Below are positions 57,882-64,000 of a DNA stretch of 64,000 bases, one piece after another. The stretch is from Streptomyces hygroscopicus subsp. hygroscopicus (GTDB lineage Bacteria > Actinomycetota > Actinomycetes > Streptomycetales > Streptomycetaceae). Both the position numbers and the translations under genes were made by a program. How positions within the stretch are numbered: position 1 is the first letter of the stretch; every line of letters begins with the position of its first letter. Where the stretch lies: contig NZ_BSSM01000002.1 of NCBI RefSeq assembly GCF_030269125.1, positions 682,001 to 746,000 of the forward strand, read 5' to 3'. The notes beneath the pieces are model-generated. The model worked only from the letters and a program-made list of their open reading frames with translations, was not told the DNA's origin and made no database searches.

Positions 57882-58032
57882 GGGCCGGCGCGAAGGCCTT
57901 GCGCTTCCTCCTGATCACGACCGCACAACGCAGGGCGGCCTCGTCGCTGTCCAGGGTACGCCGGACGACGTACAAGCCTGTAGGACTTTTCCACCGGTCC
58001 GGGCCGCGCGTCCGGCCGCGGTCGTCCGCCGG

Positions 58033-59175
58033 TCAGCTGGAGCGCCGGAAGCCGATCGTCGGCACCGCCCGGCGCAGCGGCCAGGGGCGGTCCAACTCCC
58101 TGGGGACCAGTCCGTCGAGGAAGGCGTACCGCCGCAGCGCCATCGGGTCCTGGCCCGGCAGGGACTGCACCCGGCGCCACCACGCGCCGATCTCCGACCA
58201 CCCCGGTGCCGACAGCGATCCCCCGAACTCCTGCACCGACAGCGCCGCCGTGAGGCCCGCGAAGGCCAGCCGGTCCGCCAGGGGCCAGCCCGCCAGGGAG
58301 CCCGTCACGAAGCCGGCCACGAAGACGTCGCCCGCGCCCGTGGGGTCCAGCGCCTGCACCGCGATCGCCGGGACCTCGGCGGCCTCGCCGGTCCGGCGGT
58401 CGACGGCGTACGCGCCCTCGGAGCCCAGCGTCACCACCGCCACCGGCACGTACTCGGTGAGCGCGTGCGCGGCGAGCCGGGGGCAGTCGGCGCCGGTGTA
58501 CCGCTTCGCCTCCTCCGCGTTGGGCAGGAACGCCTCGCAGTGTTCGAGGTCGGGCAGCCCCGCGAGGTCCCACGCGCCCGTCTCGTCCCAGCCGACGTCG
58601 GCGAAGATCCGTGTCCCCTCGCGCGCCGCCTGGGCGATCCAGGGGGCCCGGCGGCCCGGCGTGAGGGAGGCGACCGCGGCCCTGGCGCGGGGCGGGCAGT
58701 CGGGGGCCGGCTCCTCCGGCGGCGGCTCGTGCCCGTGCGAGACCATCGTCCGCTCGCCCTCGTACGCCATGGACACCGTCACCGGTGAGTGCCAGCCGGG
58801 CACCGTCCGCGACGGCGTGAGGTCGATCCCCTCGCCCTGTTCCAGCGCGTCCCAGCAGTACTCCCCGTAGTGGTCGTCCCCGAACGCGGCCGCGAGCGAG
58901 GTCCGCAGCCCGAGCCGGGCCAGCGCGCTGGCCATGTTGGCGACCCCGCCGGGGCTGGACCCCATGCCCCGCGCCCAGGACTCCGTGCCGCGCACGGGCG
59001 CCGAGTCGAGGCCGGTGAAGATGATGTCGAGGAAGACGGTGCCCGTGAGATAGACGTCCCAGGGCGGGTCCCCGGGCGCCCGCCGGGCGGCGAGCGGATC
59101 GACCTGGGCCTGGCGGTGCCCCGCCGGGGTGAGGTGCTCGGGTTCCTCTCCGGTGAGGGTGTGCGACGAGGTCAC
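58033..59175 (-). CDS. PfkB-family carbohydrate kinase
   Basis: 380 residues. PfkB signature 1 is SSPGGVANMASALARLGLRT; signature 2 is LDPTGAGDVFVAGFVTGSL with the catalytic Asp. The fold is that of ribokinase/adenosine kinase. The N-terminal 45 residues are a streptomycete extension. GTG at 59175 is preceded by AGGGAG. The likely substrate is a sugar or nucleoside; the exact one is unclear. A tRNA-like gene lies upstream on the same strand. Confidence 0.9.
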   Translation of the reverse strand: MTSSHTLTGEEPEHLTPAGHRQAQVDPLAARRAPGDPPWDVYLTGTVFLDIIFTGLDSAPVRGTESWARGMGSSPGGVANMASALARLGLRTSLAAAFGDDHYGEYCWDALEQGEGIDLTPSRTVPGWHSPVTVSMAYEGERTMVSHGHEPPPEEPAPDCPPRARAAVASLTPGRRAPWIAQAAREGTRIFADVGWDETGAWDLAGLPDLEHCEAFLPNAEEAKRYTGADCPRLAAHALTEYVPVAVVTLGSEGAYAVDRRTGEAAEVPAIAVQALDPTGAGDVFVAGFVTGSLAGWPLADRLAFAGLTAALSVQEFGGSLSAPGWSEIGAWWRRVQSLPGQDPMALRRYAFLDGLVPRELDRPWPLRRAVPTIGFRRSS

Positions 59176-59263
59176 GGTGCGCTCCCTGGTGTGCGGGTCT
59201 GGCCAGTGTGCACCACGGCGGTCACCGCGCACGGGCATACGGCCGGGTCCGCGAACGGGAAAG

Positions 59264-59294
59264 AGCCCCGCCCCGCGCATCGCGGGACGGGGCT
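59264..59294 (-). terminator. Terminator of the tRNA-like gene
   Basis: Hairpin with 14-bp arms (59264-59277 and 59281-59294, one mismatch) and loop ATG on the minus strand, followed by CTTTCCC. It starts eight bases after the acceptor end of the tRNA-like sequence. Confidence 0.82.
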
Positions 59295-59301
59295 CACCTT
59301 G

Positions 59302-59371
59302 AGCGCCGGGCAGGCCTTGCACCTGCATTTCCCCGCAGGAAGCGGGGCGTCTTTCCTTGGACCACCAACGC
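59302..59371 (-). tRNA. tRNA-Gly(UCC)-like gene, divergent
   Basis: A 70-base cloverleaf folds on the minus strand. Acceptor: GCGTTGG with CCGGCGC (seven pairs, two G-U, which would be mismatches on the plus strand). D arm: GTC/GAC with loop CAAGGAAA (contains GG). Anticodon stem CCCCG/CGGGG, loop CTTCCTG, anticodon UCC. Variable loop AAAT. T stem GCAGG/CCTGC, loop TGCAAGG. Discriminator U73, as in bacterial tRNA-Gly; CCA is not encoded. Odd points: U at 37, G at 55 in place of U, and a three-pair D stem. A promoter-like TATGAT upstream and a terminator downstream suggest it is expressed. It may not serve normal translation. Confidence 0.6.
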
Positions 59372-59412
59372 ACTGTCCGGCTACCGGAGTTCCGGCGGCC
59401 TCGACATGATCA

Positions 59413-59418
59413 ATCATA
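59413..59418 (-). promoter_or_regulatory. -10-like element of the tRNA-like gene
   Basis: TATGAT on the minus strand, 41 bases before the tRNA 5' end. No clear -35 is seen 17 bases further up. Its closeness to consensus in such GC-rich sequence makes it notable. Confidence 0.45.
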
Positions 59419-59447
59419 GCCCATGCCGGGACCCCGTCCGGACACGC

Positions 59448-60461
59448 TCAGAACGCGTACGCGTCCACCTCGGCCAGGTACCGGGCGCGGCGTTCCTCGT
59501 CGTCCTCCAGGAAGGAGGCGAGGAAGGAGTTGCGGGCCAGCTCGCGCAGCCGCTCCTCGGTCAGCCCGAGACTCTCGCGCACGGCCCGGAAGTTGTCCTC
59601 GGCGTACCCGCCGAAGTAGGCCGGGTCGTCGGAGTTGACGGTGCACAGCAGCCCGGCGTCCAGCATGGCCGGCAGCGGGTGGTCGGCCAGGGTGTCCACC
59701 GCGCGCAGCCGGACGTTGGACAGCGGGCACAGGGTGAGCGGGATCCGCTCCCGCACCAGCCGCTCGACCAGCGCGGGGTCCTCCATGCAGCGCAGCCCGT
59801 GGTCGACGCGCTCGACGCCGAGCAGGTCCAGGGCCTCGGCGATGTACTCCGGCGGCCCCTCCTCGCCGGCGTGCGCCACCCGGCGCAGCCCGAGCGCGGC
59901 GGCGGCCTCGTACACCTCGCGGAACTTCACCGGCGGGTGCCCGACCTCGGCGGAGTCGAGGCCGATGCCGGTGATCCGGTCCAGGTAGGGTCGGGCTGCG
60001 TCGAGGGTCTCCAGCGCGGAGTCGGCGGACTCGTCGCGCAGGAAGCACATGATGAGCTTCGTGGAGATGCCGTGGTTCTCCTCGCTGCGGCCGAGCGCCC
60101 GCCACAGCCCCTCCACGACGGTGCCCATGTCCAGGCCCCGGGCCAGGTGGGCCTGCGGGTCGAAGAAGATCTCCGCGTGCCGCACCCCCTGGGTCGCGGC
60201 GCGGGCCAGATAGGCGTCGGCGAGGTCCTCGAAGTCCCGCTCGGTGCGCAGGACGGCCATCAGCTCGTAGTACAGGTCCAGGAAGGACTGGAGGTCCTCG
60301 AACCGGTACGCCTCGCGCAGTTCGTCCGTGTCGGCGTAGGGCAGCTTCACGCCGTTGCGGGCGGCCAGCTCGAAGGCGAGGTCCGGCTCCAGGGTGCCTT
60401 CGATGTGGAGGTGCAGTTCTGCTTTGGGGAGGGGCATCAAAGCATCGTACGGCGCGTTCAC
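59448..60461 (-). CDS. add: Adenosine/adenine deaminase family protein
   Basis: 337 residues, metal-dependent TIM-barrel deaminase. [20 protein letters not shown] supplies Hx[11 protein letters not shown] the third His and Glu; [12 protein letters not shown] the metal Asp. The stretch [20 protein letters not shown] has the SAExGxPPxKF form typical of the adenine-deaminase (ADE) branch rather than classic adenosine deaminase (which has GIDLAGDE). So adenine, or another N6-amino purine, is a good candidate substrate. The ATG at 60461 overlaps the rnz stop (60458), indicating coupled translation. Confidence 0.88.
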   Translation of the reverse strand: MNAPYDALMPLPKAELHLHIEGTLEPDLAFELAARNGVKLPYADTDELREAYRFEDLQSFLDLYYELMAVLRTERDFEDLADAYLARAATQGVRHAEIFFDPQAHLARGLDMGTVVEGLWRALGRSEENHGISTKLIMCFLRDESADSALETLDAARPYLDRITGIGLDSAEVGHPPVKFREVYEAAAALGLRRVAHAGEEGPPEYIAEALDLLGVERVDHGLRCMEDPALVERLVRERIPLTLCPLSNVRLRAVDTLADHPLPAMLDAGLLCTVNSDDPAYFGGYAEDNFRAVRESLGLTEERLRELARNSFLASFLEDDEERRARYLAEVDAYAF

Positions 60462-61363
60462 CGACGTTTCGGAACCGGCACTCGCTGAAGGTCGTACGCC
60501 ACCGTCAGCTCACCCTCGAAGCCGGCGGCCCGCGCCTGCCGCTCGAACTCCCCGGGTTCGGAGTACCGCTGGCTGAAGTGGGTGAGCACGAGGTGCCGCA
60601 CTCCCGCCTCCCTCGCCACCGCCCCCGCCTGCCCGGCCGTCAGGTGCCCGTGTTCCGCCGCCAGTTCCCGGTCCTCGTCCAGGAAGGTGGACTCGATGAC
60701 GAGCAGGTCGCAGCCCTCGGCGAGCGCGTGGACGCCCTCGCAGAGCCGGGTGTCCATGACGAACGCGAACCGCTGTCCGCGCCGTACCTCGCTGACCTCC
60801 TCCAGCGTCACGTCCCCGAGCCGTCCCTCGCGCTGGAGCACGCCCACGTCCGGGCCCTTGATCCCGTGCGCGGCGAGCCGCTCGGGCAGCATCCGGCGGC
60901 CGTCGGGCTCGGTGAGCCGGTAGCCGTACGACTCCACCGGGTGCGACAGCCTGCGGGCCTCCAGGGTGTACGACGGCGTCACCGCGAGGGTGCCGTCGGC
61001 GGCCACCGGGGCCTCGGTGACGCCCACGGTCTCCCGGTACGCGGTGGCGTACCGCAGCCGGTCGAAGAAGCGCTGCCCGGAGGCCGGGTAGTGCGCGGTG
61101 ACCCGGTGCGGCACCTGGTCCAGGTTGATCCGCTGGATGATCCCGGCGAGGCCGAGGCAGTGGTCGCCGTGGAAGTGGGTGACGCACAGGCGGTTCAGGT
61201 CGTGCGCGGCGGCCCCGGCGCGCAGCATCTGGCGCTGGGTGCCCTCGCCGGGGTCGAAGAGGATGCCCTCGCCGTCCCAGCGCAGCAGGTAGCCGTTGTG
61301 GTTGCGGTGCCGGGTCGGGACCTGGCTGGCGGTGCCCAGCACCACGAGTTCACGGACGGACAC
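60458..61363 (-). CDS. rnz: Ribonuclease Z
   Basis: 301 residues, metallo-beta-lactamase fold endonuclease that trims tRNA 3' ends. Zinc motif THFHGDH (residues 62-68), further ligands in [21 protein letters not shown] (Asp) and [11 protein letters not shown] (His). The start GTG at 61363 lies six bases after the HIT gene's stop. The downstream deaminase gene overlaps its stop. Since CCA is not encoded in the tRNA-like gene at 59.3 kb, RNase Z would be the expected enzyme for its 3' end. Confidence 0.93.
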   Translation of the reverse strand: MSVRELVVLGTASQVPTRHRNHNGYLLRWDGEGILFDPGEGTQRQMLRAGAAAHDLNRLCVTHFHGDHCLGLAGIIQRINLDQVPHRVTAHYPASGQRFFDRLRYATAYRETVGVTEAPVAADGTLAVTPSYTLEARRLSHPVESYGYRLTEPDGRRMLPERLAAHGIKGPDVGVLQREGRLGDVTLEEVSEVRRGQRFAFVMDTRLCEGVHALAEGCDLLVIESTFLDEDRELAAEHGHLTAGQAGAVAREAGVRHLVLTHFSQRYSEPGEFERQARAAGFEGELTVAYDLQRVPVPKRR

Positions 61364-61369
61364 GGCGGA

Positions 61370-61723
61370 CTATCCGGGCGGCCACTCGAGGCCACGGCCG
61401 CCGAGCACGTGCCCGTGGGCGTGCCAGACGGTCTGGCCCGCGCCGGTTCCGGTGTTGAAGACGACGCGGTAGCTGTCGAGCTTCTCCTCGTCGGCCACGG
61501 CCTGGGTCTCGCGCAGCACGTCCGCCGCGATCTGGGGGGCGCCGGCGGCGAGCGCGGCGACATCCCGGTAATGGACCCTGGGGATCACCAGGATGTGCGT
61601 GGGCGCCTGGGGGTTGATGTCCCGGAAGGCGATGGTGGTGTCCGTCTCGCGGACGATCGTGGCCGGGATGTGGCCCGCGACGATTTTGCAGAACAGGCAG
61701 TCGTCCTGCGGTTCTCCAGCCAT
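61370..61723 (-). CDS. HIT-family nucleotide hydrolase (HINT type)
   Basis: 117 residues. CLFCKIVAGHIPATIV holds the N-terminal Cys pair; the triad is VWHAHGHVLGGRGLEWPPG (HxHxH). HINT proteins hydrolyse adenosine phosphoramidates and lysyl- or aminoacyl-AMP. It is coded just upstream of rnz on the same strand with a six-base gap, so the three genes HIT, rnz and deaminase form one unit. Confidence 0.94.
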   Translation of the reverse strand: MAGEPQDDCLFCKIVAGHIPATIVRETDTTIAFRDINPQAPTHILVIPRVHYRDVAALAAGAPQIAADVLRETQAVADEEKLDSYRVVFNTGTGAGQTVWHAHGHVLGGRGLEWPPG

Positions 61724-61822
61724 TTCGCGTGCGCTCGCTTTCGCCGGGATGCGTGTACGGGGGGCATCGTAGTCGTTCGGGTGCGGGTGGGTCGTGGGGT
61801 GCTCGCGTGGTCCCCCGCGCCC

Positions 61823-64000
61823 TTAAGTCGGCAGCGCCGGAGGCGTTTTCGCCGGTACCGCCTCCAATGCCGCCAATGCCAGCCTTATCGCCTCGTCCAA
61901 CTGCGTATCCGCACCCCTCGCCCAGTCCTGCGGGGTCTGTACGACCTCCACGTCCGGGTCGACGCCGTGGTTCTCCATGGTCCAGCCGGGACCCTCCAGC
62001 CACATGGCGTACTTGGGCTGGGTGACCAGGGTGCCGTCGACGAGGCGGTAGCGGCTGTCGATGCCGATGACGCCGCCCCAGGTGCGGGTGCCGACGACGG
62101 GGCCGATGCCGAGGGCCCTGATGGCGGCGTTGACGATGTCGCCGTCGGAGCCGGAGAACTCGTTGGCGACGGCGACGACGGGGCCGCGCGGGGCGTGCTG
62201 GGGGTAGCTGAAGGGGCGCCGGCCGCGGGGAAGGTCCCAGCCGATGATGCGGCGGGCCAGTTTCTCCACGACGAGTTGGGAGGTGTGGCCGCCCCGGTTC
62301 TCGCGCACGTCCACGATCAGGCCCTCGCGGGCGACCTCGACGCGCAGGTCGCGGTGGATCTGGGCCCAGCCGGGGGCCTGCATGTCGGGGACGTGCAGGT
62401 AGCCGAGGCGGCCGTCGGAGCGCTCGTGGACATGGGCGCGGCGGTCGGCGACCCAGGCGTGGTAGCGCAGGGGTTCCTCGTCGGCGAGCGGGACGACCAC
62501 GACGTGCCGGGGGTCGCCGCCGGCCGCGGGCGAGACGGTGAGTTCGACGGGGCGTCCGGCCGTGCCGGTGAGCAGGGGGCCGGGTCCGGTCACCGGGTCG
62601 ACGGGGTGGCCCGAGACGGCGAGGATCGCGTCCCCGGGGCGGACGGCGACGCCGGGCGCGGCGAGCGGGCTGCGGGCGTCCGGGTCCGAGGTCTCCGAGG
62701 GCAGGATGCGGTCGACGCGCCAACTCCCGTCCTCGTGGCGGGAGATGTCGGCGCCGAGCAGGCCCTGGCGGGGGCCGCCGCCGTAGCCGCCGCGGGGGAT
62801 GACGTAGGCGTGCGAGGTGCCGAGTTCGCCGTGCACCTCCCACAGCAGGTCCACGAGGTCGTCGTGGGTGGCGAGGCGGTCGAGGACGGGGCGGTAACGG
62901 TCGAGGACGCCGTCCCAGTCGATGCCGCCGAGGTCGGGACGCCAGAAGTTGTCGCGCATGAGGCGGCCGGTCTCGTCGTACATCTGCCGCCACTCGGCGG
63001 CGGGGTCGACGGTCTGCCGGATGCGGCCGAGGTCGACGGTGATGTTGGAGTCGCTGTCCTCGTCGGAGGAGGCGCGCCGGTCGCTGGGTACGACCTTGAG
63101 CTTGCCGTCGGTCCACAGCAGGACCCGCTTGCCGTCGCCGCTGACCTCGAAGTGGTCGGCGTCGGCGGAGAGGTGTTCCAGGCGCTGCTGGGCGAGGTCG
63201 TAGCGCTCCAGTTCGGTGCTGGGGTCGGCCTCGTCGGGGGTGGCGCGGGTGGTGCCGAGGACACCGTGCAACGGGTGCCGCAGCCACAGGACGCCGTCCT
63301 TGGCCGCGCGCAGGTTGCCGTAGCGGGCGGCCTCGACCGGGAAGGGCACGATGCGGTCGGCGAGCCCGTCGAGGTCGATCCGGGTGGCGGGCACGCCCTC
63401 GCTGTCGGGGGTCTCCTCCTTGTCGGAGGTCTCGAACGGGCGGCCGTGGCGCTGGGGCCCGAACGGGGAGGGGGTGGTCGCGGCGAGCGTGATCAGGTAG
63501 GGGCGGGTGCCCTCCACGAAGGCCAGGTCGAAGACGTGCTCGTCGTAGACCGGGTCGAAGGAGCGGTTGGAGAGGAAGGCGAGGTGCTTGCCGTCGAGGG
63601 TGAAGGCGGGCGCGTGGTCCTGGAAGCGCAGCGGCGTGGCCTCGCTGACGGTCAGGTCGGTGGTGTGCGCGAGGCGCAGCTGGCACAGCGGGCGGGGGCC
63701 GGGGTGGGTCCAGGCGAGCCAGGCGGAGTCGGGCGAGAAGGTGAGGTCGCGGACGTCGCCGTCCTCGCTGCGGTCGACCTCGCGGACCTCGCCGGTCTCC
63801 CGCTCGACCAGCAGCAGCCGGCCGTCGTGGGCGGCGACGGCGGCGCGGCTGCCGTCGGGGGCCATGGCGAGTTCCAGGACCCGGCCGAGGCGTCCGGCGG
63901 CGAGCCGGCGCGGGGTGGCGCCGAGGGCGGGGCCGGTGGCGGGGGCGAACTCCAGGGCGTCCTCGCCCTCGGCGTCGGTGACCCAGACGACCCATTCCTC
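61823..64000 (-). CDS. Tricorn-like serine protease, N-terminus cut by window edge
   Basis: 726 residues are inside the window; the frame is open to the edge, and the full protein is over 1000 residues. The N-terminal part seen has WD40/beta-propeller strands (DLTFSPDSAWLAWTHPGP; HAPAFTLDGKHLAFLSNRSF). A linker domain leads to the core: GELGTSHAYVIPRGGYGG (active His), a PDZ domain (APGVAVRPGDAILAVSGHPV), and the S41-type catalytic segment VVAVANEFSGSDGDIVNAAI (nucleophile Ser after GSD or just before it), with LGIGPVVGTRTWGGVIGI following. It degrades peptides released by larger proteases in the cytoplasm. Confidence 0.93.
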   Translation of the reverse strand, partial: EEWVVWVTDAEGEDALEFAPATGPALGATPRRLAAGRLGRVLELAMAPDGSRAAVAAHDGRLLLVERETGEVREVDRSEDGDVRDLTFSPDSAWLAWTHPGPRPLCQLRLAHTTDLTVSEATPLRFQDHAPAFTLDGKHLAFLSNRSFDPVYDEHVFDLAFVEGTRPYLITLAATTPSPFGPQRHGRPFETSDKEETPDSEGVPATRIDLDGLADRIVPFPVEAARYGNLRAAKDGVLWLRHPLHGVLGTTRATPDEADPSTELERYDLAQQRLEHLSADADHFEVSGDGKRVLLWTDGKLKVVPSDRRASSDEDSDSNITVDLGRIRQTVDPAAEWRQMYDETGRLMRDNFWRPDLGGIDWDGVLDRYRPVLDRLATHDDLVDLLWEVHGELGTSHAYVIPRGGYGGGPRQGLLGADISRHEDGSWRVDRILPSETSDPDARSPLAAPGVAVRPGDAILAVSGHPVDPVTGPGPLLTGTAGRPVELTVSPAAGGDPRHVVVVPLADEEPLRYHAWVADRRAHVHERSDGRLGYLHVPDMQAPGWAQIHRDLRVEVAREGLIVDVRENRGGHTSQLVVEKLARRIIGWDLPRGRRPFSYPQHAPRGPVVAVANEFSGSDGDIVNAAIRALGIGPVVGTRTWGGVIGIDSRYRLVDGTLVTQPKYAMWLEGPGWTMENHGVDPDVEVVQTPQDWARGADTQLDEAIRLALAALEAVPAKTPPALPT

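Noticed and set aside
59303..59371. tRNA-like fold on the plus strand
   Set aside because: The two G-U pairs of the acceptor stem become C-A mismatches on this strand, and the terminator tail and TATGAT fit the minus strand.

Overview
The window is high-GC actinobacterial chromosome, almost certainly Streptomyces. GTG starts are frequent, third codon positions are GC-saturated, and every long gene throws spurious ORFs in the other frames. The backbone is a conserved core: dnaG, dgt, ppdK, dusB, glyS, a zinc-uptake operon with zur, uppS, recO, leuA, era, a CBS/CorC protein, ybeY, phoH, a PfkB kinase, an ADE-type deaminase, rnz, a HIT protein and a tricorn-like protease. Both ends are cut: dnaG loses its C-terminus at the left edge and the tricorn-like protease loses its N-terminus at the right edge.

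Layout. 1-8.9 kb: replication and nucleotide metabolism (dnaG, dgt), an FAD reductase, two envelope proteins, a collapsed M4 protease pseudogene, and a secreted protein paired with a class E/F-type sortase. 8.9-14.3 kb: a CUT1 sugar ABC transporter (three overlapping minus-strand genes), then a two-gene unit whose proteins share a short QAGRDQ motif at facing ends, a PRC-barrel protein and a tiny membrane protein. 14.3-23.8 kb: ppdK, a ROK repressor divergent from two carbohydrate-active enzymes, and a dihydrouridine synthase. 24-28.7 kb: an MFS exporter, an S53 protease, a decayed MFS gene and a secreted protein. 29.1-35.4 kb: glyS divergent from the zinc ABC operon and zur, then uppS and recO. 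35.6-41.4 kb: accessory genes (lectin-like protein, fused TetR/monooxygenase remnants, DHDPS-family lyase, HAD phosphatase, gamma-butyrolactone-receptor-like TetR, sialidase, TerB-like protein). 41.6-48.8 kb: leuA with its Leu-rich leader peptide, a protealysin-like protease followed by an emfourin-type inhibitor, a Cys-containing secreted protein, and a beta-glucosidase/MFS pair. 48.9-64 kb: the era-ybeY-phoH block interrupted by an XRE/MFS divergent pair, an S66 peptidase and a YjbR protein, then the kinase, an unusual tRNA-Gly(UCC)-like gene, the deaminase, rnz, HIT and tricorn genes.

Several units appear to act together. The zinc importer is probably repressed by the linked Zur through a palindrome over its start. 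The protease and emfourin form an enzyme-inhibitor pair. The beta-glucosidase and its translationally coupled MFS protein look like a glucoside-use unit. leuA has the hallmarks of ribosome-mediated attenuation. The observations most worth a second look are the shared-motif gene pair (12.0-13.2 kb), which resembles bacterial amyloid-signalling modules, and the divergent tRNA-Gly-like gene at 59.3 kb with its own promoter-like element and terminator. At least five gene remnants (M4 protease, MFS, TetR, flavin monooxygenase, DUF916-like protein) mark sites of deletion in the accessory stretches.
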